64,000 nt of DNA from Nitrospira sp. (GCA_009594865.1 VOPT01000005.1:62001-126000), one strand, 5' to 3'. Positions 8,050-17,166 are shown, counted from the first letter of the stretch. Notes: generated by a model not told the origin, from the letters alone. Program-made: numbers and translations.

Positions 8050-8769
8050 CTACTTCTCCCCGAATGGATAGGTTTTGCACAGCGGTTTCATCGGGCAGAG
8101 CAGACAATACGGATTCCGCGCCGTGCAGATCGTGGCGCCGAAGTCCATGATCGCTTGGTTAAAATCGTACCCCTTGCCGCGCGGAATCAATGCCTCGGAG
8201 AGTTCCCAGAGCAACGCTTTCTGTCCTTTAGGATCTCCCTCCGCGATGAACACCCGATGCAGCACCCGGATCACGTTCGTGTCGAGAATCGGCGCGTCCT
8301 CGTTGAAAGCAAACGAGCGAATAGCCCCGGCCGTGTAGCGGCCAATGCCTTTAAACGATAACAATTCCTCCGCGTTGCTTGGCAATTGCCCGCCATACCG
8401 GGAGACGGTTTCGCAAGCGATGCTGTGCAAACGTTCGGGACGGATGTTGTAGCCCAGCGGGTACCAGGTCTGTTTGACCTCCGCCACCGGGGCCTCGGCC
8501 AGCTCGGCGAACGACGGATACCGCTCCAAAAATTCGTGATATTTGGGGATCACCCGGTCCACCTGCGTCTGCTGGAGCATCACCTCCGAGACCAGGATAT
8601 GGTACGGATCCGACGTCTTCCGCCAGGGCAGGTCGCGGCCATATTCCTTGTACCACTTGAGCAACCGGTTCTGAAATCGCTGCTTCTGCCCGCGCGCAAG
8701 CGGGACGGTGGGTGCCGACGTCTGCTTTTTCCGACGGGAAGATTTCTGAGCGCGAGGCTTTGTAGGCAT
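8050..8769 (-). CDS. mutY: A/G-specific adenine glycosylase MutY, short form
   Basis: The 239-residue protein has the MutY catalytic core: LPWR, then SEVMLQQTQV with the catalytic glutamate, a helix-hairpin-helix LLSFKGIGRYTAGAI, and the catalytic Asp in PILDTNVIRV. A 4Fe-4S loop C-x6-C-x2-C-x5-C follows (CTARNPYCLLCPMKPLC). It removes adenine opposite 8-oxoguanine. Typical MutY is about 350 residues because of a C-terminal NUDIX-like lesion-reading domain; that domain is absent here and the protein ends just after the cluster. The basic N-terminal tail of about 25 residues is unusual. A plain thymine-type glycosylase of the same superfamily is the alternative. Confidence 0.85.
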   Translation of the reverse strand: MPTKPRAQKSSRRKKQTSAPTVPLARGQKQRFQNRLLKWYKEYGRDLPWRKTSDPYHILVSEVMLQQTQVDRVIPKYHEFLERYPSFAELAEAPVAEVKQTWYPLGYNIRPERLHSIACETVSRYGGQLPSNAEELLSFKGIGRYTAGAIRSFAFNEDAPILDTNVIRVLHRVFIAEGDPKGQKALLWELSEALIPRGKGYDFNQAIMDFGATICTARNPYCLLCPMKPLCKTYPFGEK

Positions 8770-8920
8770 AAGGGTCCGTGAGGCGTGGCGGCATTCTAAA
8801 AGGCGGTGGCTTGAAAATCAAACCGGATGGGAACGGACAGACAGAAGCCGCAGGACAGGGTCTCCAGCCGGATACTCCCCGCCCTGCGACGAGTCAGAAG
8901 ACTGACAGCCCCGATCACTG

Positions 8921-9286
8921 CTACTGCGGCGAAGCCTGCACCTTGGTCGCCTCCTTCACCGGCGGATCGATCACAATATTCGGTCCCTGCACCTTCGGCA
9001 AAATCCCGGCTCCGGGTTTTTCCAGCAGACGTTGGTTTTGATCGTTGATCGAAAGTTTCTGCGAAACGTGCCGATCGTCAAATGCCGCGGAGCCGCTGAG
9101 CGCGGATTCCCCGCCGCCGTTGGCCCGGCCCGGATCGTTGGCAAGGACCTGACCGTTGACCGGATCCGTCGCTTTGCCCATCGGATACCCCGGGTGCTGG
9201 GGCAGCAAGGCGGGGTTGGCGAATGCCGAGACCGCGCCGAACATGCCTAACACCGCAAACCCATATATGGATAACGAGGCTTTCAT
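8921..9286 (-). CDS. Small exported protein, hypothetical
   Basis: The 121-residue protein starts MKASLSIYGFAVLGMFGAVS and has a signal peptide likely cleaved after AFA (residue 23). The mature part is Gly/Asn/Pro-rich with no cysteine and looks disordered. The start is fixed by GGGAGG six bases upstream. A longer frame to 9400 lacks such a site and would place sequence before the signal peptide. The leader contains a hairpin with a T-rich tail (9320-9349). Family and function are unknown. Confidence 0.65.
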   Translation of the reverse strand: MKASLSIYGFAVLGMFGAVSAFANPALLPQHPGYPMGKATDPVNGQVLANDPGRANGGGESALSGSAAFDDRHVSQKLSINDQNQRLLEKPGAGILPKVQGPNIVIDPPVKEATKVQASPQ

Positions 9287-9840
9287 ACGATACCTCCCTG
9301 GGGGCGGATAAAAATAACCGCGCCCTTGGGCAACGTGCCGCAAGGGCGCACCATGGACCTCCGGAGACAACCAGAGCCGACACTTGGAAGGGCCAGTCAC
9401 CCCGGCATGACAATCACCTCCACCTGTTCAGCTTCTTCCTCCTGAACAGCCTAGTCAAGCAGGCGGAACCGGGCTCTCCAGGCCAATTGATAGGCATGAC
9501 CGAGCAGACTGGGCAGACCTCGCACACAAATGGAAGCCCATGTCATACGGTATCCCGGGGCTCTAGTAAAGAAGACCGGGGCCGCGTCCCGTGCCCTAGT
9601 GATTTTCCCACCGCCAAATGACCGGAGACATTATCCTGATCGCACAGGCAATGAACGGCATGGTATGTCAGTGTGCCGGAACACTCGTCGTCAGGCTTGC
9701 GCCCTCCCACATCGGAGATGACGTCATACGCTCTGGCGCGGCAAGAGAATCTGTGGATTCCTGTCCAAGCTTCACCTGGAGTTCGACGGTGCACCAGGGT
9801 AGCGCGATTATTCATCACACCCGAGGATGCACAACATTAC
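9287..9840. other. Intergenic leader region, 554 bp, with hairpins and a micro-ORF
   Basis: No full gene is supported here. Read on the minus strand toward the exported-protein gene, it contains an 8-bp inverted repeat CTGTTCAG/CTGAACAG (9424-9449) and a perfect ribosome site GGAGGTGAT (9421-9413). A three-codon frame ATG CCG GGG TGA (9408-9397) and the hairpin at 9320-9349 follow. The right half (about 9450-9840) has frames in both directions without ribosome sites. Confidence 0.35.
9320..9349 (-). terminator. Leader hairpin, possible attenuator
   Basis: A perfect 9-bp stem GCGCCCTTG / CAAGGGCGC with a 12-base loop is followed on the minus strand by GGTTATTTTTAT. It sits 34 bases upstream of the start codon at 9286, so it would stop transcripts before the gene unless an alternative fold forms. 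It could equally be the terminator of an unseen upstream transcript. Confidence 0.5.
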
Positions 9841-10164
9841 ATGTCCATGACCGTTCATTACCGCGTGTCACTCTCTGCGGATTCCACGACGACAGGTGAA
9901 GGACGACTATTAGACCTCTCGCTCGAAGGCTGCCGGATCGAATCGGACAGGCAATTGCCGGTCAACACCTACCTCTCGCTTCGCCTGCAAATTTCACCCG
10001 AGCAGGTGCCGATTCTCGTCGACCTCGCCGCCGTGCGATGGACGCGCGGCACGAATTGCGGCGTGCATTTCTTGTCTATCCAGCCGTTACAATCCGCGCG
10101 GCTGCAAACCTTCCTGGCCTCCGCGTCAGCTCGACAACAGCCGCCGACACCCGGAGCGGGCTAA
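9841..10164 (+). CDS. PilZ-domain protein
   Basis: The core MTVHYRVSLSADSTTTGEGR is followed by the PilZ signature LLDLSLEGCRIESD, then VDLAAVRWTRGTNCGVHFLS and a short tail. PilZ domains bind cyclic di-GMP through an N-terminal RxxxR and a D/N-x-S-x-x-G motif. Here DLSLEG is clear, but the arginine motif is reduced to a single HYR, so binding is uncertain. The start is not settled: ATGs at 9841 and 9847 fit the family, with a GAGG about 14 bases upstream, and a longer frame reaches back to 9673. The stop codon lies within a GCGGGCT/AGCCCGC palindrome. Confidence 0.6.
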   Translation: MSMTVHYRVSLSADSTTTGEGRLLDLSLEGCRIESDRQLPVNTYLSLRLQISPEQVPILVDLAAVRWTRGTNCGVHFLSIQPLQSARLQTFLASASARQQPPTPGAG

Positions 10165-10224
10165 GCCCGCGGTTGCGCAAACAGGCGGAAATTGTCCCTT
10201 GCCTTTTTCCGGGTACTTGAGCAT

Positions 10225-10254
10225 CCTAGGGGCCTACCTAGAGATAACCCTAGG
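10225..10254 (+). promoter_or_regulatory. Phased CCTAG repeats, possible operator
   Basis: CCTAGG (10225), CCTAGA (10237) and CCTAGG (10249) recur at exactly 12-base intervals. The outer two also form the inverted repeat CCTAGGG/CCCTAGG. The array ends 39 bases before the transporter start. It may bind a regulator of the transporter; no protein is assigned. Confidence 0.35.
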
Positions 10255-10293
10255 TCTCTTGTCGTCCTATCACTACGAGCGAGGAATGCCGAA

Positions 10294-10911
10294 ATGAATG
10301 AAGATCATCAGAGCCGACGAATCGATGTACTGGCAATCGGCTTGTTCGGTCTGGCAGTGGGCGCCCTCACCCTGGGAGTGGCCCAACTCGGATGGATTCA
10401 GCATAAGAACATGGTGGGAGCCCTGGTGATTGCGCTCATCTTCGGCGGAGTGGTGCAGCTGCTGGCGGGCATTACCGACATTCGCTATAACGAGCAATTG
10501 GGCGGGACCGCGCTGACGATGTACGGATTCCTCTGGATTACCCTCTGCACCGTCAAACTGGTCAGCGCCAGTTCCACCGTGCAGTTTGATGCGGTGCTCT
10601 ACGCGCCGATTAATCTCGTCTACGCCGTCTTTTCCGGCGTGATGATCTTCCTCACGGCCTATCGCAACCTGACACTCAGCGCCCTCCACGTGGTGATCAC
10701 CCTGACGTTTCTCGCCACCACCTTCGCCCGTTTGGACTTTATCAGCGAACTGCTGCCTGGATGGGGCCATCTCATCGTCGGCTTGATGGCCTTTTATCAC
10801 GCGGTCGGCAGCCTCACGCAGGCCTTCACGGGGAAATCCATCCTCCCGCTCGGCCCGCCGCTCCTCTTTCACGCGCACAAGCATGTGCACTCGATCGCCA
10901 AGGTGGTGTAG
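10294..10911 (+). CDS. Acetate uptake transporter family protein (GPR1/FUN34/YaaH type)
   Basis: The 205-residue integral membrane protein has six hydrophobic segments (about 11-31, 40-60, 70-92, 100-122, 130-150, 155-175) and the family look of AceTr/SatP transporters. These include conserved small-residue patches such as GLFGLAVGALTLG at the start and GWGHLIVGLMAFYHAVG late. The canonical NPAPLGL motif is replaced by that GLFGLAVG region, so substrate preference for acetate or succinate is not certain. The ATG has GAGGA 9 bases upstream. The gene stands alone and converges on the SDR gene with a 7-base gap. Confidence 0.65.
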   Translation: MNEDHQSRRIDVLAIGLFGLAVGALTLGVAQLGWIQHKNMVGALVIALIFGGVVQLLAGITDIRYNEQLGGTALTMYGFLWITLCTVKLVSASSTVQFDAVLYAPINLVYAVFSGVMIFLTAYRNLTLSALHVVITLTFLATTFARLDFISELLPGWGHLIVGLMAFYHAVGSLTQAFTGKSILPLGPPLLFHAHKHVHSIAKVV

Positions 10912-10918
10912 CGATTTT

Positions 10919-11638
10919 TTACCAGTCGGCCCCGAGGCGATCCACCACAAGTTGATGCACCACGGCCTGCGACCCGAGGCAGACCAGATAGAGCGCGGCC
11001 TCCGCGATGTCGAACGGGTCGATTTTTTCGCTGGCCGCTCGCGCGTCAGGCGTGGCATCCACCAGTTCGTCCACCACCCCGCCGGGACAGAGGGCGCTCA
11101 CCTTGATCCGATAGGCTCGCCCTTCATCCGCCAGCGACTTCGTCAGCGCCATGATCGCATGTTTGGAGGCGCTGTACGTCCCCGTCCCGCTCCAGGCCTG
11201 CACGCCGGCCACACTCGACATGTTGATGATCGTCCCGCCGCCCTGTTTTTTCATCTGCCTGAAGGCGGCGCGGCAGCAAAAGAATGTGCCCCGGACATTC
11301 GTGCGCATTACCTCGTCGAACGCGTCGGTGCCGGTCTCCGCAAGCCGCCGGCCGCCGAAGATGCCGGCATTGTTGACGAGAATATCCACACGTTGGTGCC
11401 GGCGGATGGTTTCCGCCATGAGCTGCTCGACCTGCGATTCATCGGCAATATCCGTCTGCATCGCCCACGCTCGACCACCGGCCGATTCGATCTGCGCAAC
11501 CGTTTCTTCGCACTTATAGAACCGCCGTGCCGCGACCACCACCGTGGCCCCTTCCTGAGCAAAGCGCAGAGCAATCGCCTTGCCGATCCCGCTACTGCTG
11601 CCTGTCACAATCGCAATTTTGCCATCCAAACGCTTCAT
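10919..11638 (-). CDS. Short-chain dehydrogenase/reductase (SDR)
   Basis: The 239-residue protein has the classical SDR motifs: TGSSSGIG nucleotide-binding loop (about residues 12-19), NNAG, and catalytic Ser in INMSSVAG with YSASK carrying Tyr and Lys. It would reduce or oxidise a carbonyl/alcohol using NAD(P)H; the arginine-rich AARR after strand 2 suggests NADP. The start ATG at 11638 has GGGGAGGG upstream. Extension to 11674 is not supported. No pathway partner is adjacent, so the substrate is unknown. Confidence 0.85.
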   Translation of the reverse strand: MKRLDGKIAIVTGSSSGIGKAIALRFAQEGATVVVAARRFYKCEETVAQIESAGGRAWAMQTDIADESQVEQLMAETIRRHQRVDILVNNAGIFGGRRLAETGTDAFDEVMRTNVRGTFFCCRAAFRQMKKQGGGTIINMSSVAGVQAWSGTGTYSASKHAIMALTKSLADEGRAYRIKVSALCPGGVVDELVDATPDARAASEKIDPFDIAEAALYLVCLGSQAVVHQLVVDRLGADW

Positions 11639-11776
11639 GTCGGCCCTCCCCTTACATGCGCTGTTTCCACACAACTTCAGACTCGTACTCGCCGCATAGG
11701 ATACAGGTGAAACCCGCAGGGAGAAAGGAGTGAAAAGCCGCTCAATAGATGGAAGAGCGGTACGCAGAAGGGCGCA

Positions 11777-12066
11777 CTATTGAGGATTGTGTTCGGTCGG
11801 ATTGTTCACGCGCGACGTATGACTGTCCACATTATGGCGGAGCCTATCGCCAACCCGCCCAAGAACCGTTTGCTCCGCTTCTTCACGGGTGCACAGGGAC
11901 CGGAATGAACAGATTCCTGGCGTCTCCGTTCTCCGACCCCGCAACGGAAGGTGGCCTCGACGGACCATCGATCACCAGCAGACTGCCGGAAGGTGAGACG
12001 TACGTCGCACCCTGCAATACGCATATCTTTGCTGCCGTCGGGGAGGGATCGATTGACCGGACTCAT
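11777..12066 (-). pseudogene. Frameshifted small gene, hypothetical
   Basis: Two overlapping minus-strand frames appear to be one gene broken near 11940. The N-terminal part (from ATG 12066, AGGA upstream) reads DVRLTFRQSAGDRWSVEATF then RCGVGER. The C-terminal part, one frame away, reads TREEAEQTVLGRVGDRLRHN and ends in TEHNPQ. The junction around GVGER/RTETPG joins them into a protein of about 96 residues. Continuation of the first frame gives atypical basic residues. The alternatives are a sequencing slip or two unrelated frames. Confidence 0.4.
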
Positions 12067-12184
12067 ACCATCAGTCCTGCCATTTTCCGCCTCTTGAGAC
12101 TATCGCGGAAGGACCGGATCGCGGAACTAGGAGAGTCCCCCTATCGCGCCTAGCTGTTGGCTACAAGCAGACAGGAGCCTGGAA

Positions 12185-15100
12185 TCAGAGGTGATGTGAG
12201 ACGAAGGCCTGCTCGCCGAGAGCCGCCCGCGCGACGTCCAGTAGATGGCGATGGTGGGTAAAGATGAGGACCTGGCCCTCCCCGCCGAAGCGAGCCAAGG
12301 CCCGGAAAATGTGAGCGACGCGCCGGTCGTCCGAGGTCACGAGCGCGTCATCCAGCACGAGCGGCATCTGCGGATGGGCCTCTCGACGCACGTCCAGCGC
12401 CGCCAGACGCAATGCGAGATACAATTGGTCCGCCGTGCCCTCGCTCATTTCTTCCACCGTGACACATGTGCCGCCCGGGCGCACTGCGCATAACCGCGGC
12501 TGCCCTGCAGTATCGTCACTGATCACCCGTTCATAGTCTCCGTCCGTCATCAATGTGAAATAGGCCGAAGCCTTGGTAATCATGGGCGCCTGGGCCCGTT
12601 CCCGGAAGCGGTTCACGGCTTCCTGCAGCAGCGCGCGAGCCAGCCTCAGCCTGGCCCAGGGCCTGATAGCCGAGCGATAACGGGCGGCGGCGGATTCCAT
12701 GGCCTCACGCGAACGGGCGGCGCGGTCGGATGAATCGATCGCGTTCAGGGCCAATCGCGCCTGTTCTTCGGCTTGGCGGGCGGCAGCCTGTTCCTCCTCT
12801 CGAATCGTCATCTCCGATCGGCACTGTTCGCGCTCGGTCTCAATCGTCACCGCATCGCGGCCGGACAGCCGACGGCGCAGCTCCTCCAGGGAATGGGAAG
12901 AAGCGGCCGCGATCTGTTGCCCCACATGCATCAGGGTGGCGGCTGCCTCCCGCTTGCGCAGGGCCGACTCCTCGCACTGCGGTAATTCTTCGAGATCAGC
13001 CACCCCGGCCGCTGCACAGAGCCGCGCCAGGATAGCCTGCTGAGCGGCCCGGTCCGATGCCGCACGGCGCCGCGTTTCCTCGGCCTTCCGCTGATCGCGC
13101 AGAAGGGTGGCCTGTTCCTGCTCGGCAATCCTTGCCGCCGCAACTCTCCCGCGTAAACGGTCTGCGAAGTCTTCCACAATCTCAGGTACCGGCATGTCCA
13201 ACAATGCCGCCACATCCGTGGATTGCACCCTAAGATCATCGAGAATCGCCTGCACCTGGGCCTTGCGCTGCCTGGCTTCGCCTAAGGCCGCCGCCTGGCG
13301 TGCCACCGCATCCAATTCATCCAGACGAACTTTGATCGCATCCGGAATGGTATCGGACGCGAGGAACAACCGCGCGTGCCACTCCTGCAAGGCGGACTGG
13401 CGGCGCCGTAAATCGGCCTCCGTCTCGGCCATCGAACGGTTGAGGTCCTGACGCTCCAGCCGTTGCACCTTCGCCGCTTGTTCCTTCGCGTTATAGGCGG
13501 CTTCCGCCTCGACGGCCTTGCTGTCATAGGCCACCGCCTGTTCGATCAACGATGGCAACATCGCCGCAGCAGCCTTGTTCGACTCACCCGCCGGTTGCCC
13601 CAGCTTCTGCAGGGCTGACAGAATCCCCTCCGCCGCCTTGGTCGTCTCTTCCTGCAACCGGTCGCCTGCCTCGCGCAGTCCCGCCACACGCTCCGCTATT
13701 TGGAGCGCCTCAGCTCGCCGCCCCTGCCATTCCCGTAACGGTTCTGGAAGAAGATCGGGCAAGCCGGCGTCTTTGAGGCGCTGCGCCCATGCAGCCAGCA
13801 CCGTTCCGCGACCTGCCGACAGTTGTGACATCTGTCGTTCAATATCGACACGCCGCGCCTCCATCTGTTCGATACGTCCCGTGCATTCCTCCAGACCGGC
13901 CACGCGTTTCGCATCGGCGCGCAAGAGATCCGCCTGCCGGTCGGCCTCGCTTACCGCCGCTTCGAATGTGTCCGGCAAGGACCGTCCCGCATCAAAGCCC
14001 AACGGCAGCTGATCGAGACGTTGCGTGTGGTCAATGTAGGCCTGACGAATCGCCGCCCAACGTTCATCCCGCCTGGCCCGCGCCTGACGCAGCGTCTCCG
14101 CCGTCACCACTTCCCCTTCCGCGGCCAACTGCCTCAGGCGCAGCCGTTGCCCGTCCAGGTCGCGTCCCAGCAACTCCTGTTCGTCACGTAACTTGCGGAT
14201 CTGCTCATCGAGGTCGGTCAATTCCTGCCTGGTCTGGGCAATCTGCGCATCGAGCAACGGTTGAGCGCGGCGTAGCGCCTGATCGGAGGCGAGCCCGACG
14301 TCGGACAACGCCTGTTCGAGCACGAGTTCGAGTTCACGCCGCTGCCGATCCAGTTCCTTCTGCCGCCGGAGCACGTCACCGAGGGATTGCGCGTCGCGCG
14401 CGGCCGTCATGAGTTGCTGCCGGACGGCGAGATCGCTCGCGAGCGGCGAATCCGCGTGATCCGCTGCCAGGGCCTGATCCAACACCCTGGCCCGTTGACG
14501 GAAATGATCGAGCCGATCATGGAATCGACTCACCTGCAACAGGTGATCGTCCAGAACCAGGCGGTCGGCAGAAGACGGCACGGCCTGCAGCACATCACGC
14601 AACTGACGCCCCGGGGCCAACCGCGCGATGGCCAGCTCAAGATCCGCCTCAATCGCGGTGATCACTGCATCCTGTTGTTGCACCTCAATCCGGTGACGAG
14701 CCACCGCCACCACCGCCGAGACCAATCGTTCAATCGCGCCGGCATGCTCCAAGACCAATGGCTCGAGGGTCAACACGCCAAGCGCATGCATGCATCGCTC
14801 CGCCTCGGCCTCGGCTTCTCTCAGGCTGCGTTCCGCATGGTCGAGTTCCTGCAACGCCGCCAGTCGCTCTTCCCGCGCCTGCTCCGGCAAGTCGAGAACT
14901 CCGGCAAACGAGGCCAGCAGCGCCGCAGCCGCGTCATGCGTGCGCAGCAAGGGCTCGACGGTGCGCAGTTCGATCAATTCGTGTTCCCGCCGGCGCAGCC
15001 GTTCCAGTGTCACGTTCACATCCGTCAGCGCCGCAGCCGCCGCGTCATGCGCGCGATTCACACTTTGCCACTCCGCGGGCTTGGTTTGCGCGTCGCGCCA

Positions 15101-15715
15101 GGCCTGCCGCTGTTCATCGAGACGCCGGCGCGCGTCATTGATCACCGCGTGTTGCGCCCGCCCATGCGGGCTATAGAGCTTTTTCGCGTCAGTCTCCAAT
15201 GCCGTGAGCAACGCTGCGATGCCGCTCGTCCCCGCGCTCGCTTCGAAGAGGGCCGATCCCAAATCCCCCTCGCCGCGCAGGAGTACTTTTCCGCCTTCGC
15301 GCAAACGCGCATGCGTGAGTCCGAACATGGCTTCGAACTCGGCTCGTTCCAGCCCCCCGGTCAACCCTCGTTCGTGGCCCGGTTCGATGACGAGCGATTG
15401 ATCCGGCAGCTCCGTCAGGACATTGAGCCGTGCCAGCGTCGCCCCCTTGCCCTTGCGGCGCACAAAGCCGATCGGCTCGCCATTGGCCGTGGCAAAGATG
15501 CCGCCGATCCGCAGATCACCGGCTGCGTGAAGAAAATCGTCCGGGCTCCGGACGGGAATGCCGAATCGCAAATCCAGCATCGCCCGCAAGGCCGATGACT
15601 TGCCCGCCTCGTTGGGACCATAAATCAGGTGAAGATTGGCGGGGCCCGTTGAAAAATCCACTACCTTGCCGGTGAACGGACCGTAGGCCTGGAGCAACAG
15701 CTTGAGCAGTTTCAT
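12185..15715 (-). CDS. SbcC/YhaN-like AAA ATPase with long coiled coil
   Basis: The 1176-residue protein begins MKLLKLLLQAYGPFTGKVVD and has a Walker A YGPNEAGKSS at residues 32-41. A very long Ala/Arg/Glu/Gln-rich coiled coil follows, interrupted mid-way. The C-terminal half-site has an ABC-type signature region (EEMSEGTADQLYLALRLA), Walker B LVLDDALVTSDD and a switch histidine region FTHHRHL. This is the YhaN type of SMC-like ATPase, which works with a Mre11/SbcD-like nuclease on DNA ends. The nuclease gene lies directly upstream with a 4-base overlap. No CxxC zinc hook is obvious in the middle, in contrast to true SbcC. Confidence 0.85.
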   Translation of the reverse strand: MKLLKLLLQAYGPFTGKVVDFSTGPANLHLIYGPNEAGKSSALRAMLDLRFGIPVRSPDDFLHAAGDLRIGGIFATANGEPIGFVRRKGKGATLARLNVLTELPDQSLVIEPGHERGLTGGLERAEFEAMFGLTHARLREGGKVLLRGEGDLGSALFEASAGTSGIAALLTALETDAKKLYSPHGRAQHAVINDARRRLDEQRQAWRDAQTKPAEWQSVNRAHDAAAAALTDVNVTLERLRRREHELIELRTVEPLLRTHDAAAALLASFAGVLDLPEQAREERLAALQELDHAERSLREAEAEAERCMHALGVLTLEPLVLEHAGAIERLVSAVVAVARHRIEVQQQDAVITAIEADLELAIARLAPGRQLRDVLQAVPSSADRLVLDDHLLQVSRFHDRLDHFRQRARVLDQALAADHADSPLASDLAVRQQLMTAARDAQSLGDVLRRQKELDRQRRELELVLEQALSDVGLASDQALRRAQPLLDAQIAQTRQELTDLDEQIRKLRDEQELLGRDLDGQRLRLRQLAAEGEVVTAETLRQARARRDERWAAIRQAYIDHTQRLDQLPLGFDAGRSLPDTFEAAVSEADRQADLLRADAKRVAGLEECTGRIEQMEARRVDIERQMSQLSAGRGTVLAAWAQRLKDAGLPDLLPEPLREWQGRRAEALQIAERVAGLREAGDRLQEETTKAAEGILSALQKLGQPAGESNKAAAAMLPSLIEQAVAYDSKAVEAEAAYNAKEQAAKVQRLERQDLNRSMAETEADLRRRQSALQEWHARLFLASDTIPDAIKVRLDELDAVARQAAALGEARQRKAQVQAILDDLRVQSTDVAALLDMPVPEIVEDFADRLRGRVAAARIAEQEQATLLRDQRKAEETRRRAASDRAAQQAILARLCAAAGVADLEELPQCEESALRKREAAATLMHVGQQIAAASSHSLEELRRRLSGRDAVTIETEREQCRSEMTIREEEQAAARQAEEQARLALNAIDSSDRAARSREAMESAAARYRSAIRPWARLRLARALLQEAVNRFRERAQAPMITKASAYFTLMTDGDYERVISDDTAGQPRLCAVRPGGTCVTVEEMSEGTADQLYLALRLAALDVRREAHPQMPLVLDDALVTSDDRRVAHIFRALARFGGEGQVLIFTHHRHLLDVARAALGEQAFVSHHL

Positions 15716-16974
15716 GCCTCTGCTCCGGGCTCAGTCAACCGCGCCAACACCGTGGCCTCCGCGTCCATCATGAGCCGGGTCAATTCAACCGGGTCATCGA
15801 GCTTCGGCACGTCGCCGGCGGCCACTTCCTGCGGGAGTGAACCCAACAGATCACCGAGTTCGGCCTGCGCCCACCGGAGCAAATCCGACTCGTCGCCGAC
15901 AATGGAATCGACGAGACGGACGAGCTCACCCACCGCATCCTGGCGTTGCGCGGTTCGGGCACGATCCAGCGGCGTGGAAAGATCGAGCCGCACCTGCTCG
16001 ATCCAAACCTCCGCTTCGCCGATATCCTGCGCCGCCCCGTACATCGCCGCCGCCAACGTGCCGGGCTGGGTCGCTTCCACCCGATGAAGTTCCGTGGCTC
16101 CCGTCAGGGTCACCCGCACCGCGTGCAAGCGATCCCTGGCGCCGGTGAGCACCGGTTCCATGGCATGGCGAAAGGCTTCTCCCAAGGCCTCCAACCGATG
16201 GACACCGTCGAGTGAAACGATCAACTGATTCCAGCGCACGACATCGAGCGCCACGAATTCACTTTCGACACGACCTGCCTCGACCGTGACCAGCTCGCAG
16301 CCCTTGGCGCCGGTTTCCTTCGCATGGCGGCCCTGCAGATTGCCGGGAAACAGAATACGCGGCCGCTCGCACAACAATTCCCGGGCATGTACATGCCCGA
16401 GCGCCCAGTAGTCATAGCCCTTGCTGATCAAGGTCGGTAAGTCCGTCGGCGCATAGGTGTCGTGCCCGACGCGGCCGGTCAGGCTCGTGTGCAACAGACC
16501 GATGTTGAAGAAGCCCGGCACGGGGGGCGGATAGGAAGGGACAAGGTCCTCATCGACCGCACGTTCGGGAAAGCTGCGGCCGTGAATCGCCACCGAAAGG
16601 TCGTCGAGCCGGATCGTCTGGGCGGCCCGACTGGAAAATACGGTGACATTCGGCGGCAGGACGAGCTGTTTGGAGATCACCCCCTGCGCATCATGATTGC
16701 CCTGCACGATGAAGACCCGGATCGTCTGTCGCTCCAGCCGGACCAGCTGGCCGCGAAAAAACAAGCCGGTGTGAAAATCCTGCCAGTCGCAGTCGTAGAT
16801 ATCGCCGGCGAACAGAACAAAATCCACCCGCTCAGCCAACGCCCGATCCACCAGGCGCTCAAACGCACTTCGCGTCGCCGTTCGTAACCGCGCCACGGGC
16901 GCGCCATCGTACCGGTCGAGGCCTCGCAGGGGACTATCGAGATGGAGATCAGCCGCGTGGATAAAACGCATCAC
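15712..16974 (-). CDS. SbcD/YhaO-like metallophosphoesterase (DNA exonuclease)
   Basis: The 420-residue protein carries the Mre11-type phosphoesterase motifs in order: HAADLHLDSPL (D and H), FAGDIYD, VQGNHD, LLHTSL and GHVHARE. These coordinate two manganese ions. The C-terminal 170 residues form the cap/ATPase-binding part. It forms the nuclease subunit for the YhaN-like ATPase encoded immediately after it (overlap of 4 bases). The start is followed by MRFIHAADLH, the normal family N terminus. Family knowledge places it in double-strand-end processing or repair; direct function in this organism is inferred. Confidence 0.9.
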   Translation of the reverse strand: MMRFIHAADLHLDSPLRGLDRYDGAPVARLRTATRSAFERLVDRALAERVDFVLFAGDIYDCDWQDFHTGLFFRGQLVRLERQTIRVFIVQGNHDAQGVISKQLVLPPNVTVFSSRAAQTIRLDDLSVAIHGRSFPERAVDEDLVPSYPPPVPGFFNIGLLHTSLTGRVGHDTYAPTDLPTLISKGYDYWALGHVHARELLCERPRILFPGNLQGRHAKETGAKGCELVTVEAGRVESEFVALDVVRWNQLIVSLDGVHRLEALGEAFRHAMEPVLTGARDRLHAVRVTLTGATELHRVEATQPGTLAAAMYGAAQDIGEAEVWIEQVRLDLSTPLDRARTAQRQDAVGELVRLVDSIVGDESDLLRWAQAELGDLLGSLPQEVAAGDVPKLDDPVELTRLMMDAEATVLARLTEPGAEA

Positions 16975-17124
16975 TCACTGAATTCCGAGGTTTCAGGATC
17001 ACCGCCGTTCAGACACCGTAGGCATTTCTGAGGCGCAGACCAAGAACGGCGCGATCACGCATGATACGCGAGTGGCGAGGTCCTCACAATGCCGGCGCAC
17101 ATGGATGTGTCGGTGACAATCCCG

Positions 17125-17157
17125 GTCCCGGCCCACCGGAGTCCGGAGGGCCGGGAC
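17125..17157 (-). terminator. Strong hairpin after the metallothionein-like gene
   Basis: A perfect 10-bp GC-rich stem GTCCCGGCCC / GGGCCGGGAC with a 13-base loop lies 9 bases downstream of the minus-strand stop at 17167. There is no T tract, so it is a terminator or an mRNA-stabilising 3' structure. Confidence 0.5.
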
Positions 17158-17166
17158 AGAGCCGGC

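Noticed and set aside
7004..8071. Plus-strand frame of 355 codons
   Set aside because: Antisense to the exonuclease and mutT genes, whose motifs are intact; no family features.
11749..12153. Plus-strand frame of 134 codons
   Set aside because: Antisense to the frameshifted minus-strand gene; composition does not resemble a protein family.
14387..15598. Plus-strand frame of 403 codons
   Set aside because: Shadow of the YhaN-like gene caused by high GC.
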